Assembly (NCBI RefSeq): GCF_003259315.1
Contig: NZ_QLLT01000002.1
Span: 248,001-312,000, forward strand
Reading direction: 5' to 3'
Length of the DNA stretch: 64,000 nt
DNA from: Kitasatospora sp. SolWspMP-SS2h
Lineage (GTDB): Bacteria > Actinomycetota > Actinomycetes > Streptomycetales > Streptomycetaceae
The translations under genes were made by a program, and so were the position numbers. Position 1 is the stretch's first letter; each line of letters opens with the position of its first letter. The notes under the pieces were generated by a model. That model worked only from the letters and a program-made list of their open reading frames with translations, did no database searches and was not told where the DNA came from. Positions 1 through 9,462 of this stretch are shown here, in pieces.

Positions 1-113
1 AGGATTCGAAACGGGTTCCGTCCGGCCGGGGTGGGACCGATACCCTGGCGGGGTGCGTCCCCGGTCCAGCGGGAGCGCATAGCCGACAGCCGTCGCACTC
101 AGGGAGCAGCCAC

Positions 114-3100
114 ATGGCCACCGTTGTACCCACCTCCGCCCAGCAGGACCGCGCCGACGCCCTGCGCGAGGCACTCGCCACCCGGGTGGTGGTGGCCGAC
201 GGTGCGATGGGCACCATGCTCCAGGCGCAGGAGCCGACGATGGAGGACTTCCAGCAGCTGGAGGGCTGCAACGAGGTCCTGAACGTCACCCGTCCCGACA
301 TCGTGCGCTCGGTGCACGAGGCGTACTTCGCGGTCGGCGTGGACTGCGTGGAGACCAACACCTTCGGCGCCAACCACTGGGCGCTGAGCGAGTACGACAT
401 CCCCGAGCGGATCTTCGAGCTGTCCGAGGCCGGTGCCCGGATCGCCCGGGAGACGGCCGACGCCTTCACCGCGGAGGACGGCCGCACCCGCTGGGTGCTC
501 GGCTCGATGGGCCCGGGCACCAAGCTGCCGACCCTCGGCCACACCACCTTCGAGGTGGTCCGCGAGGGCTTCCGGCAGAACGCGGCGGGCCTGATCGCGG
601 GCGGCGTGGACGCGCTGCTGATCGAGACCAGCCAGGACCTGCTCCAGACCAAGGCGTCGGTGCTGGGCTGCCAGGTTGCCCTGGCGGAGGCCGGGGTGAG
701 CCTGCCGATCCTCGCCCAGGTCACCGTCGAGACCACCGGCACCATGCTGCTGGGCTCGGAGATCGGCGCGGCGCTGACCGCGCTGGAGCCGCTGGGCATC
801 GACTTCATCGGGATGAACTGCGCCACCGGCCCGGCCGAGATGAGCGAGCACCTGCGCTACCTGGCGAAGAACGCCAAGGTCGGCCTCTCCTGCATGCCGA
901 ACGCCGGCCTGCCGGTGCTCACCAAGGACGGCGCGCACTACCCGCTCAGCCCCGAGGAGCTGGCCGACGCGCACGAGGGCTTCGTCCGCGACTACGGCCT
1001 GGCCCTGGTCGGCGGCTGCTGCGGCACCACCCCCGAGCACCTGCGCCGGGTGGTCGAGCGGGTCCAGGGCCTGCCGGTCACCGCCCGCGACCCGCGCCCC
1101 GAGGCGGCCGCCGCCTCGCTCTACCAGGCGGTGCCGTTCCGGCAGGACACCTCCTACCTGGCGATCGGCGAGCGCACCAACGCCAACGGCTCGAAGAAGT
1201 TCCGCGAGTCGATGATCGCGGGGGACTGGCAGAGCTGCGTGGAGATCGCCCGCGAGCAGATCCGCGAGGGCGCCCACCTGCTCGACCTGTGCGTGGACTA
1301 CGTCGGCCGCGACGGCGTCGCCGACATGCGCGAGATCGCCGGCCGGCTGGCCACCGCCTCCACCCTGCCGATCGTGCTGGACTCCACCGAGCCGCCGGTG
1401 CTCGAGGCCGGCCTGGAGATGCTGGGCGGCCGGGCGGTCCTCAACTCGGTCAACTACGAGGACGGCGACGGCCCCGACACCCGGTTCGGCCGGATCGCCG
1501 CGCTGGCCCGCGAGCACGGCGCCGGCCTGATCGCGCTGACCATCGACGAGCAGGGCCAGGCCCGCACCGCCGAGACCAAGGTCGCCATCGCCGAGCGGCT
1601 GATCGAGCAGCTGGGCCGCGAGTACGGCATCCACGAGTCCTCGATCCTGGTCGACTGCCTGGCCTTCACCCTGGCCACCGGCCAGGAGGAGTCCCGGCGC
1701 GACGGCATCGAGACCATCGAGGCGATCCGCGAGCTCAAGCGCCGCCACCCGGACGTGCAGACCACCCTGGGCCTGTCGAACATCTCCTTCGGCCTCAACC
1801 CGGCCGCCCGCCAGGTGGTCAACTCGGTCTTCCTGCACGAGTGCGTCGAGGCTGGCCTGGACTCGGCGATCGTGCACGCCGCCAAGATCCTGCCGATGAA
1901 CCGCATCCCGGAGGACCGCCGGCAGACCGCCCTGGACTTGGTCTATGACCGGCGCAGCGAGGGCTACGACCCGCTGCAGAAGCTGCTCCAGCTGTTCGAG
2001 GGCGTCTCCGCCGCCTCCAGCGCCGCGTCCAAGGCCGAGGAACTGGCCGCCCTCCCGCTGGAGGAGCGCCTCCAGCGCCGGATCATCGACGGCGAGCGCA
2101 ACGGCCTGGAGGCCGACCTGGACGCCGCGCTGGCCGAACGCCCGGCGCTGGAGATCATCAACGACACGTTGCTGTCCGGCATGAAGGTGGTCGGCGAGCT
2201 GTTCGGCTCCGGCGAGATGCAGCTGCCGTTCGTACTCCAGTCCGCCGAGGTGATGAAGGCCGCCGTCGCGCACCTCGAACCGCACATGGAGAAGTCCGAC
2301 AGCGAGGGCAAGGGCACCATCGTGCTGGCCACCGTCAAGGGCGACGTGCACGACATCGGCAAGAACCTGGTCGACATCATCCTGTCCAACAACGGCTACA
2401 ACGTCGTCAACCTGGGCATCAAGCAGCCGGTGTCGGCGATCGTCGAGGCCGCCCAGGAGCACAAGGCCGACGTGATCGGCATGTCCGGCCTGCTGGTCAA
2501 GTCCACGGTGATCATGAAGGAGAACCTGGAGGAGCTCAACCAGCGCGCGCTGGCCGCCGACTTCCCGGTGATCCTCGGCGGCGCCGCCCTCACCCGCGCC
2601 TACGTCGAGCAGGACCTGCACGAGATCTACGACGGCGAGGTCCGCTACGCCCGGGACGCCTTCGAGGGCCTGCGGCTGATGGACGCCCTGATCGGCATCA
2701 AGCGCGGCGTGCCCGGCGCGACCCTGCCCGAGCTGCGCAAGCGCCGGCACGCCCGGGTCGAGGTGGAGGAGCCGGACGAGGCCGACCTCGGCCAGATCCG
2801 CTCCGACGTGGCCGTCGACAACCCGGTCCCCGTCCCGCCGTTCTGGGGCGACCGGATCATCAAGGGCATCCCGTTCCAGGACTACGCCTCCTGGCTGGAC
2901 GAGGACGCCCTGTTCAAGGGGCAGTGGGGCCTCAAGGGCGGCCGCAGCGGAGGCCCGTCCTACGAGGAGCTGGTGGAGACCGAGGGCCGCCCGCGGCTGC
3001 GCGGCTGGCTGGACCGGCTGCAGACCGAGGGCTGGCTGGAGCCCGCCGTGGTCTACGGCTACTTCCCGGCCAACTCCAAGGGCGACGACCTGATCCTGTA

Positions 3101-3617
3101 CCGCGAGGACGGCTCCGAGCTGACCAGGTTCACCTTCCCCCGCCAGCGCCGCGGCCGCCGGCTCTGCCTGGCCGACTTCTTCCGCCCCGAGGAGTCCGGC
3201 GAGCGCGACGTGGTCGGCCTCCAGGTGGTCACCATGGGCAACCGGATCTCCGAGGCCGCCAACGAGCTGTTCGCCGGCAACTCCTACCGCGACTACCTCG
3301 AACTGCACGGCCTGTCCGTCCAGTTGGCGGAGGCGCTGGCCGAGTTCTGGCACGCCCGGGTCCGCTACGAGCTGGGCTTCGGCGACGAGGACCCGCAGGA
3401 CGTGCGCGACATGTTCGCGCTCAAGTACCGCGGCGCCCGCTTCTCGCTCGGCTACGGCGCCTGCCCCGAGCTGGAGGACCGGGCCAAGATCGCCGAGCTG
3501 CTGCGCCCCGAGCGGGTCGGCGTGATCCTCTCCGAGGAGTACCAGCTGCACCCCGAGCAGTCCACCGACGCCATCGTGCTCCACCACCCCGAGGCCAAGT
3601 ACTTCAACGCGCGCTAG
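114..3617 (+). CDS. metH: Cobalamin-dependent methionine synthase MetH
   Basis: This 1167-residue protein transfers a methyl group from methyltetrahydrofolate to homocysteine through bound cobalamin in the cytosol. All four MetH modules are visible in order. The homocysteine-binding barrel (about 10-325) carries the zinc motif GGCCGTT and an upstream GMNC. The pterin-binding barrel follows (about 350-620). The cobalamin module has DVHDIGKN with the axial histidine at residue 746. The C-terminal AdoMet reactivation domain includes RFSLGYGACPELEDR. The ATG follows an AGGGAG ribosome site. Length is normal for the family. Only 113 bases of upstream DNA are in the window, so a leader riboswitch cannot be judged. 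Confidence 0.98.
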   Translation: MATVVPTSAQQDRADALREALATRVVVADGAMGTMLQAQEPTMEDFQQLEGCNEVLNVTRPDIVRSVHEAYFAVGVDCVETNTFGANHWALSEYDIPERIFELSEAGARIARETADAFTAEDGRTRWVLGSMGPGTKLPTLGHTTFEVVREGFRQNAAGLIAGGVDALLIETSQDLLQTKASVLGCQVALAEAGVSLPILAQVTVETTGTMLLGSEIGAALTALEPLGIDFIGMNCATGPAEMSEHLRYLAKNAKVGLSCMPNAGLPVLTKDGAHYPLSPEELADAHEGFVRDYGLALVGGCCGTTPEHLRRVVERVQGLPVTARDPRPEAAAASLYQAVPFRQDTSYLAIGERTNANGSKKFRESMIAGDWQSCVEIAREQIREGAHLLDLCVDYVGRDGVADMREIAGRLATASTLPIVLDSTEPPVLEAGLEMLGGRAVLNSVNYEDGDGPDTRFGRIAALAREHGAGLIALTIDEQGQARTAETKVAIAERLIEQLGREYGIHESSILVDCLAFTLATGQEESRRDGIETIEAIRELKRRHPDVQTTLGLSNISFGLNPAARQVVNSVFLHECVEAGLDSAIVHAAKILPMNRIPEDRRQTALDLVYDRRSEGYDPLQKLLQLFEGVSAASSAASKAEELAALPLEERLQRRIIDGERNGLEADLDAALAERPALEIINDTLLSGMKVVGELFGSGEMQLPFVLQSAEVMKAAVAHLEPHMEKSDSEGKGTIVLATVKGDVHDIGKNLVDIILSNNGYNVVNLGIKQPVSAIVEAAQEHKADVIGMSGLLVKSTVIMKENLEELNQRALAADFPVILGGAALTRAYVEQDLHEIYDGEVRYARDAFEGLRLMDALIGIKRGVPGATLPELRKRRHARVEVEEPDEADLGQIRSDVAVDNPVPVPPFWGDRIIKGIPFQDYASWLDEDALFKGQWGLKGGRSGGPSYEELVETEGRPRLRGWLDRLQTEGWLEPAVVYGYFPANSKGDDLILYREDGSELTRFTFPRQRRGRRLCLADFFRPEESGERDVVGLQVVTMGNRISEAANELFAGNSYRDYLELHGLSVQLAEALAEFWHARVRYELGFGDEDPQDVRDMFALKYRGARFSLGYGACPELEDRAKIAELLRPERVGVILSEEYQLHPEQSTDAIVLHHPEAKYFNAR

Positions 3618-3699
3618 ACCTTCCACCGGAGATCATCCGTTCGCCCCGCCGCCGCCCGGTGCAATCCGACCGGGCGGGCGTATTCTTGATGATCCTGAA

Positions 3700-3731
3700 C
3701 GGGCCGGTCCGCAGACCAGCGGGCCGGCCCG
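3700..3731. terminator. Hairpin downstream of metH
   Basis: Two 11-base arms at 3700-3710 and 3721-3731 pair fully with a single G-U, enclosing a 10-base loop. The hairpin lies about 80 bases after the metH stop and 60 bases before the next gene. It could end metH transcription or sit in the leader of the HAD gene. There is no T-tract, which is common for terminators at this GC content. Confidence 0.45.
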
Positions 3732-3794
3732 CGCCATCCCCGGACGCGCCGCGACCGCACCGCGCCGGGCCACCCACCAGGAAGGACGGCGCGC

Positions 3795-4499
3795 ATGACG
3801 ACGGTCTCGACCCCGGTCCGCATCGGCGGAGACGGCGAGGACGGCGGCCTGCACGCCGTCCTGCTCGACATGGACGGCACCCTGGTCGACACCGAGGACC
3901 TCTGGTGGCAGGCCGAGGCCGACCTGTTCGCCGAACTCGGCCACCTCCTCACCGCCGAGGACCGCACCCACGTGGTCGGCGGGCCGATGACCCGGGTGAT
4001 CGACTACCTGATCACCCGCACCGGGGTCACCCTCAGCCCCGCCGAACTGACCGTCCTGATCAACCAGCGCTTCGTCGACCTGCTGGCCGGCGGCGTCCCG
4101 CTGATGCCCGGCGCCGAGCGGCTGCTCAACACCCTGGCCGCGCACGGCGTCCCGGCCGCCCTGGTGTCCGCCTCGCACCGGCACATCATCGACATCGTGC
4201 TGCGCAGCCTGGGCGCCCGGCACTTCGCCTTCACCGTGGCCGGCGACGAGGTCGCCCGCACCAAGCCGCACCCCGACCCCTACCTGGCCGCCGCCGCCCG
4301 GCTCGGCGCGCACCCGGCCCGCTGCGTGGTCATCGAGGACACCCCCACCGGCGTCGCCGCCGCCGAGGCGGCCGGCTGCCCGGTCATCGCGATCCCCTCG
4401 ATCGCCCCGATCGGGCCCGCCCCCGGCCGCCTGGTGCTGCCCTCGCTGGAGCACGTCGACCTCGGCCTGCTGCGCACCCTGGCCGGCGCCCGGGTGTGA
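3795..4499 (+). CDS. HAD-superfamily phosphatase (beta-phosphoglucomutase/PGPase type)
   Basis: This 234-residue cytosolic protein has the full HAD motif set. Motif I is DMDGTLVDTED (nucleophile and acid/base Asp), motif II is LVSASHR, and motifs III/IV are KPHPDPYL and VIEDTPTGV. The helical cap lies between motif I and motif II, as in subfamily IA enzymes such as beta-phosphoglucomutase, phosphoglycolate phosphatase or small sugar-phosphate phosphatases. A ribosome site AGGAAGG precedes the ATG. It follows metH in the same direction, 177 bases away. The exact substrate cannot be read from the sequence. Confidence 0.93.
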   Translation: MTTVSTPVRIGGDGEDGGLHAVLLDMDGTLVDTEDLWWQAEADLFAELGHLLTAEDRTHVVGGPMTRVIDYLITRTGVTLSPAELTVLINQRFVDLLAGGVPLMPGAERLLNTLAAHGVPAALVSASHRHIIDIVLRSLGARHFAFTVAGDEVARTKPHPDPYLAAAARLGAHPARCVVIEDTPTGVAAAEAAGCPVIAIPSIAPIGPAPGRLVLPSLEHVDLGLLRTLAGARV

Positions 4500-4514
4500 C
4501 GCGGAGTGCGGGGC

Positions 4515-4546
4515 GGGGTGTGAGGTTCGTCTCCCTCACCCCCTTT
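4515..4546 (+). terminator. Probable terminator after the HAD gene
   Basis: GGGGTG-T-GAG at 4515-4524 pairs with CTCACCCC at 4535-4542, with a small bulge, and is followed by CTTTGT. The position directly after the stop codon fits an intrinsic terminator. The bulge lowers confidence. Confidence 0.4.
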
Positions 4547-4554
4547 GTCGGTTT

Positions 4555-4582
4555 CGTTCCGCGTTCGGTGGTACGCGGAACG
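4555..4582. promoter_or_regulatory. Inverted repeat in the leader of the solute-binding gene
   Basis: Perfect 9-base arms CGTTCCGCG (4555-4563) and CGCGGAACG (4574-4582) are separated by 10 bases. The element sits in the 365-base gap between the HAD gene and the solute-binding protein gene. It may be an operator or a second terminator. The rest of that gap shows no gene. Confidence 0.4.
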
Positions 4583-4864
4583 TATCCGGCCGCGCGGACG
4601 AAAACGGGCATTGGCTGACAACTCGTCGGCTGAGCGGACAAGGCCCTGCGAACCGCGCGCCCGCGCCCGCCGCACGCCCGGTGACCCTCCGGGACCGATG
4701 TGGCACGCTAAGGCCGCACCAGTCCCCGCGCCGCCCCACCCGAAAAACCGGGTACCGGGCGCGCACGCGGGCCGTACCAGACCCGCCACCGCCGCCACAC
4801 CCAGGCGCCGGACGGCGGGCCACCGGCGACAGCCGGCCGCACGCAGTGAGGAAGACCACCCCGC

Positions 4865-6457
4865 ATGACGACGCCCAACCGCCTGGCCGTGCTCAGCTGC
4901 GCCGCCCTCGTCGCCACCACGGCGGCGGGCTGCGCCTCCGTCGAGAAGGTCGCCGGCGGCGGTGGCAACGAGACGATCACCATGGGCACCACCAGCGTGA
5001 CCAGCGTGCTGGACCCGGCCGGCGCGTACGACGCGGGCTCCTGGCTGATCCTCAACAACACCTTCCAGTCGCTGCTGAGCTTCCCCTCCGGCGCGACCGA
5101 GCCGCAGCCCGACGCCGCCGAGTCCTGCCAGTTCACCAGCGCCGACGCGCTCACCTACACCTGCAAGCTGCGCGGCGGCCTGAAGTTCTCCAACGGGCAC
5201 CCGCTGACCGCCCAGGACGTCAAGTTCTCGATCGACCGGGTCAAGAAGATCGACGACCCGTCCGGCCCCGCCTCGCTGCTGTCCACCATCGCCTCGGTGG
5301 AGACCTCCGGCGACCGCGACATCACCTTCCACCTGGACAGCCCCGACGCGGTGCTCCCGGCCAAGCTGGCCTCCGCGGCCGGCTCGATCGTCGACCACCA
5401 GGTCTTCCCGGCCGACAAGCTGCTCGGCAACGGCTCCCTGGTCGGCTCCGGCCCGTACCGGATCGACTCGGTCGAGATGGACGGCAAGGCCCCCAGCAAG
5501 GTCCTGCTCAGCGCCAACTCCGGCTACCAGGGCACCGCCAAGCTCCAGAACGGCAAGTTCGCGGTGCGCTACTTCGACAAGCCCGAGGAGCTGAAGTCCG
5601 CCCTCGACAGCGGCGCGGTCGACCTCACCGACAACAGCCTCGACCCCGGCGCGGCCGCCCAGATCAAGAGCGACGACCTGGCCGGCACCGGCAAGCTCCG
5701 GGTCGCCGAGGGCGCCTCGGGCGAGACCCGTTACCTGGTCTTCAACACCAAGGACGAGACCGGCGGCAACCAGGCCGTCCGGCAGGCCGCCGCCCAGCTG
5801 GTCGACCGCAAGGCGATCTCCCACGACGTCTACGCGGGCACCGTGCAGCCGCTCTACTCGATCGTCCCGGCGGGCGTGGCCGGCCACACCACCGCGTTCT
5901 TCGACAAGTACGGCGAGCCCGACCCGGCCAAGGCCAAGCGCATCCTCACCAACGCGCACGTCGCCACCCCGGTCAAGCTCACCCTGACCTGGTCCCGGGC
6001 CCGGGCCGGCGCCGCCGAGCTGGAGTCCGTCAAGCAGCAGCTGGAGAACGGCGGCCTGTTCCAGGTCACCGTCCAGCAGGAGCCCGACTGGACGGCCTTC
6101 CAGGCCGGCTGGAAGAACGGCGGCTACCAGGCGTACACCGTCGGCTGGACCCCCGACTACTCCGACGCCGACGACTACATCAGCCCGCTGGTGGTCGGCG
6201 GCGGCGCCTTCCACAACGGCTGGGACAACCCGCAGATCAGCGGCAAGCTGGTGCCGGACTCGATCAAGCTCACCGACCGCTCCGGCGGCGGCGCCTACGA
6301 CCAGATCCAGAAGATCCTGGCCGACGCCGTCCCGATGGTCCCCCTGTTCCAGAACAAGTCCTTCTACGTGTACCAGCCCGCCATCACCGGCGTGGACTCC
6401 ACCGTGGACAGCAGCGGCGTGTTCCGGTTCTGGGAGATCGGCCGCACCGCGAAGTAA
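4865..6457 (+). CDS. ABC transporter substrate-binding lipoprotein, SBP family 5
   Basis: This 530-residue protein is a surface lipoprotein of the peptide/nickel-binding (SBP_bac_5) family. The N-terminus has a signal peptide ending in a lipobox-like TTAAGC, with Cys23 the predicted lipidated residue. The mature chain shows family landmarks such as LTYTCKLRGGLKFSNG, AQDVKFSIDR and YDQIQKILADAVPMVPLF. A GAGGAAG ribosome site precedes the ATG. No permease or ATPase genes adjoin it, so it either feeds a transporter encoded elsewhere or acts as a ligand sensor. A peptide-like ligand is the family expectation, not something shown here. Confidence 0.93.
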   Translation: MTTPNRLAVLSCAALVATTAAGCASVEKVAGGGGNETITMGTTSVTSVLDPAGAYDAGSWLILNNTFQSLLSFPSGATEPQPDAAESCQFTSADALTYTCKLRGGLKFSNGHPLTAQDVKFSIDRVKKIDDPSGPASLLSTIASVETSGDRDITFHLDSPDAVLPAKLASAAGSIVDHQVFPADKLLGNGSLVGSGPYRIDSVEMDGKAPSKVLLSANSGYQGTAKLQNGKFAVRYFDKPEELKSALDSGAVDLTDNSLDPGAAAQIKSDDLAGTGKLRVAEGASGETRYLVFNTKDETGGNQAVRQAAAQLVDRKAISHDVYAGTVQPLYSIVPAGVAGHTTAFFDKYGEPDPAKAKRILTNAHVATPVKLTLTWSRARAGAAELESVKQQLENGGLFQVTVQQEPDWTAFQAGWKNGGYQAYTVGWTPDYSDADDYISPLVVGGGAFHNGWDNPQISGKLVPDSIKLTDRSGGGAYDQIQKILADAVPMVPLFQNKSFYVYQPAITGVDSTVDSSGVFRFWEIGRTAK

Positions 6458-6470
6458 CGATCCGCCGGCA

Positions 6471-6516
6471 CGCCGAACGGCCCGCCACCCCCTCGGGGGC
6501 GACGGGCCGTTCGGCG
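6471..6516. terminator. Bidirectional terminator between convergent genes
   Basis: A perfect 14-bp stem (6471-6484 with 6503-6516) encloses an 18-base loop. It lies between the ends of the convergent solute-binding and response-regulator genes, so it can serve both. Confidence 0.8.
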
Positions 6517-6529
6517 CTCCCGCCCGCGG

Positions 6530-7201
6530 CTACAGCGCGCCCGGGCGCACCAGGCCGCTCTCGTACGCGTACACCGCCGCCTGTACCCGGTCGCGCAGCT
6601 GGAGCTTGGTCAGCACGTGGCCCACGTGCGTCTTCACCGTGGTCTCCGAGACGAACAGCTCGGCGGCGATCTCCGCGTTCGACAGCCCGCGCGCCACCAG
6701 CCGCAGCACCTCCACCTCGCGCTCGGTCAGCACCGTCAGCGCCTGCGGCGGCGCCTCGTCGCCCGAGGGCAGCTTGGTGGCGTACATGTCCAGCAGCCGG
6801 CGGGTCACCGACGGGGCCAGCATCGCCGCGCCGTCCGCCACCACCCGGATCGCCTGCACCAGCTCCTCGGCCGGCACGTCCTTGAGCAGGAAGCCGCTGG
6901 CCCCCGCCCGCAGCGCCTCCACCACGTACTCGTCCAGGTCGAAGGTGGTCAGCACCAGCACCTTCGCCGGGCCGTCCCGGTCCGGGCCGGCGATCCGCCG
7001 GGTCGCCTCCACGCCGTCCATCCGCGGCATCCGGATGTCCATCAGCACCACGTCCGGCTGCAGGGCGCGGACCTGGTCCAGCGCCTGCTGCCCGTCGCCC
7101 GCCTCGCCGACCACCACCAGGTCGGACTCCGCCTCCAGGATCATCCGGAAACCGGTACGCAGCAGCGGCTGGTCGTCCACCAGCAGCACACGGATCGTCA
7201 C
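6530..7201 (-). CDS. NarL/FixJ-family response regulator
   Basis: This 223-residue DNA-binding regulator has a receiver domain (about 1-120) with the acidic pair DD at 9-10, the phospho-acceptor Asp55 in LMDIRMPRMDG and the conserved Lys in LLKDVPAEEL. A LuxR-type helix-turn-helix follows (about 155-215) with LTEREVEVLRLVARG and VSETTVKTHVGHVL. The start is a GTG that directly abuts the TAG of the upstream nuclease gene, so the two are probably one transcript with coupled translation. No histidine kinase lies nearby, so its partner must be elsewhere. Confidence 0.95.
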   Translation of the reverse strand: MTIRVLLVDDQPLLRTGFRMILEAESDLVVVGEAGDGQQALDQVRALQPDVVLMDIRMPRMDGVEATRRIAGPDRDGPAKVLVLTTFDLDEYVVEALRAGASGFLLKDVPAEELVQAIRVVADGAAMLAPSVTRRLLDMYATKLPSGDEAPPQALTVLTEREVEVLRLVARGLSNAEIAAELFVSETTVKTHVGHVLTKLQLRDRVQAAVYAYESGLVRPGAL

Positions 7202-8065
7202 CTACGACTCCTTGCCAGGAATGGTCACAGTTACCGGCAGCGGGTACGGCGGGGGAGTGCCGCCGAACTCCGGGCAGGACGCCTTGTGGTCGCACCAGTC
7301 GCACAGCCGGTTGCGCGTCGCCGGGAAGTCGCCGGTGGCCACCGCCGCCGAGATCGCCTCCCACAGCGCCTCCAGCTTGCGCTCCACCGCGAGCAGGTCG
7401 GCCTCGTCCGGGTCGTACGTCACCACGTCCCCGCCGCCGCCCAGGTAGACCAGCTGCAGGCGCTTGGGGACCACGCCCCGCCAGCGCCACACCACCAGCG
7501 CGTAGAACTTCATCTGGAACATCGCCCGGCCCTCGAAGTCCCGCGAGGGCGCCCGGCCGGTCTTGTAGTCCACCAGCCGCACCTCGCCGGAGGGCGCGAC
7601 GTCCACCCGGTCGATGTACCCGCGCAGCAGCAGGCCGGAGGCCAGCGAGGTCTCCACGTACAGCTCCCGCTCCACCGGGTGCAGCCGGGTCGGGTCCTCC
7701 AGCCGGAACCAGCGGCGCACCAGCTTCTCGGCGTCCGCCAGCCAGTGGGCCAGCTCCTCCGGCGCGCCCGGGAACAGTTCCGCCAGCTCCGGCCGTTCCC
7801 CCAGCAACCGCTCCCACTGCGGGCCCAGCAGCCCGAGCGCCCGCTCCGGCGTGCGCTCGGCCGGCGGGTGGTCGAACAGCCGCTCCAGCACCGCGTGCAC
7901 CAGCGTCCCCCGGGTGGCGGCGGCGCTCGGCGGCTCCGGCAGCCGGTCGATCACCCGCAGCCGGTACAGCAGCGGGCAGGTCATGAAGTCACCCGCCCGG
8001 GACGGCGACAGCCCGGTCGGCCGGGCGGCCGGACGCGGGGCGGGCGAGGGGTCGGTCTGCTGCAT
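7202..8065 (-). CDS. RecB-like PD-(D/E)XK nuclease with probable Fe-S staple
   Basis: This 287-residue protein is a single-domain exonuclease of the RecB/AddB/Cas4 class, with no helicase part. The helical GTLVHAVLERLF motif supplies the family histidine, and VRLVDYKTG holds the catalytic Asp and Lys of the PD-(D/E)XK core. Four cysteines are placed as in AddB, Cas4 and Dna2: Cys30 in the N-terminal MTCPLLYR and a C-terminal CDWCDHKASC (CX2CX5C). This predicts a 4Fe-4S cluster stapling the domain. It forms a two-gene unit with the response regulator just downstream. DNA repair or end-processing is the likely role by family; the physiological substrate is unknown. Confidence 0.88.
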   Translation of the reverse strand: MQQTDPSPAPRPAARPTGLSPSRAGDFMTCPLLYRLRVIDRLPEPPSAAATRGTLVHAVLERLFDHPPAERTPERALGLLGPQWERLLGERPELAELFPGAPEELAHWLADAEKLVRRWFRLEDPTRLHPVERELYVETSLASGLLLRGYIDRVDVAPSGEVRLVDYKTGRAPSRDFEGRAMFQMKFYALVVWRWRGVVPKRLQLVYLGGGGDVVTYDPDEADLLAVERKLEALWEAISAAVATGDFPATRNRLCDWCDHKASCPEFGGTPPPYPLPVTVTIPGKES

Positions 8066-8223
8066 GCCACGACCCTATTGCACCGGACCGACCGCACGGG
8101 CGGACGGGCCGCGCACGGGTCGGGGCGCGGGATCGGGGAAAAGGGGAGGGCGGGGGCACCGCCGTTCCCGCCGGGAGATCACGTAGCGTACGAGGCACCA
8201 GCGGACGGCGAGAGAGGAGCACG

Positions 8224-9426
8224 GTGAACGACACCGAGGGGCGGGCACCGGAGAGGCCGAAGCCGGAGCCCGACGACCAGCCGCGCGGCGGCATCCTGAT
8301 GGGCCGCCCGTTCGGCGTGCCCGTCTACGTCACCCCGTCCTGGTTCCTGGTCGCCGCGCTGATCACCTGGATCTTCGGCAGCCGCCTCGCCGACGTCCTG
8401 CCCGACCTCGGCGCCGCCCGCTACCTGCTCGCCTTCTCCTTCGCCGTCGCCTTCTACGGCTCCGTCCTGGTCCACGAGCTAGCCCACACCCTGGTCGGCC
8501 TGCGCTACAAGCTCGGGGTGCGCCGCATCCAGCTCCAGTTCCTCGGCGGCGTCTCCGAGATCGAGAAGGAGGCCGACCGCCCCTGGCGCGAGTTCTGGCT
8601 CGCCTTCGTCGGCCCGCTGCTCTCGCTCGTCCTCGGCGGCGCCTTCTGGCTCGGCCTGCGCGCCGTCGAACCCGCCACCGTCCCCGGCGTGCTGCTCGCC
8701 GGGCTGATGGTCTCCAACCTGGTGGTCGCCGCCTTCAACCTGCTCCCCGGCCTCCCGCTGGACGGCGGCCGGATGCTGCGGGCCGTGGTCTGGGCCTGCA
8801 CCGGCAAGCCGATGAAGGGCACCCTGGCGGCGGTCTGGGTCGGCCGCGCGCTGGCCGTCGCCGTCGTCCTCGGCCTGCCGGTCTTCAGCTCCTCCCAGGA
8901 CGTCGAGCGCTCCGCCACCGAGGCCATGGTCGACGGCGTGCTCGCCGCGATCCTCGGCTTCATCATCTGGCAGGGCGCCGGGAACTCGCTGCGCAACGCC
9001 CGCCTCAAGGAGGTGCTGCCCCGGCTCAGGATCCGCGAGCTGGCCCGCCGCAGCATCGACGTCCCCGCCGACACCCCCCTCGGCGAGGCCATGCGCCGGG
9101 CCCGCGAGGCGCACGCCGGGGCGATCGTGGTGGTCGACGGCCGGGGCGAGCCGACCGCCGTGGTCAAGGAGTCCGCGGTCAGCGCCGTCCCCGAGCACCG
9201 CCGCCCCTGGGTCGCCGTCACCGCCGTCTCCCGCGACCTCGAACCCGGCCTCACCGTCCCCGTCGACCTGGCCGGCGAGCAGATCCTCGACGTGCTGCGC
9301 CGCGCCCCCGCCACCGAGTACCTGGTGGTCCGGCCGGACGGCTCGGTCTACGGCGTGCTCTCGCTCAGCGACCTCGAACGCAGGCTCACCGCCGCGCTGC
9401 TCGGCCGGGCCGCCGGAGCGGACTGA
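8224..9426 (+). CDS. Site-2 protease family (M50) membrane metalloprotease with CBS domains
   Basis: This 400-residue polytopic membrane protein carries the zinc motif HELAH in GSVLVHELAHTLVG and the third-ligand motif NLLPGLPLDGGR typical of M50B intramembrane proteases. Several hydrophobic segments surround these motifs. The C-terminal part (about 265-395) has two CBS-type repeats that may sense adenine nucleotides. It starts with GTG after an AGAGGAG ribosome site. It precedes the tRNA methyltransferase by 36 bases and is probably co-transcribed. The target (perhaps an anti-sigma factor or another membrane protein) is unknown. Confidence 0.93.
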   Translation: MNDTEGRAPERPKPEPDDQPRGGILMGRPFGVPVYVTPSWFLVAALITWIFGSRLADVLPDLGAARYLLAFSFAVAFYGSVLVHELAHTLVGLRYKLGVRRIQLQFLGGVSEIEKEADRPWREFWLAFVGPLLSLVLGGAFWLGLRAVEPATVPGVLLAGLMVSNLVVAAFNLLPGLPLDGGRMLRAVVWACTGKPMKGTLAAVWVGRALAVAVVLGLPVFSSSQDVERSATEAMVDGVLAAILGFIIWQGAGNSLRNARLKEVLPRLRIRELARRSIDVPADTPLGEAMRRAREAHAGAIVVVDGRGEPTAVVKESAVSAVPEHRRPWVAVTAVSRDLEPGLTVPVDLAGEQILDVLRRAPATEYLVVRPDGSVYGVLSLSDLERRLTAALLGRAAGAD

Positions 9427-9462
9427 TCATGTGGTCGGGGGCAGCCCCCCGGCTCCCGTAGG

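Noticed and set aside
1..113. A cobalamin riboswitch ahead of metH
   Set aside because: The window begins too close to the gene, and no B12-box-like sequence is visible in the 113 bases.
99..3626. A 1175-codon open frame antisense to metH
   Set aside because: It mirrors metH almost exactly, has low-complexity Val/Gly/Leu-rich composition and no family features. Long antisense frames are expected at this GC content.
4280..6214. A 644-codon frame antisense to the solute-binding protein gene
   Set aside because: It runs over the ends of two genes and the gap between them and has no domain features.
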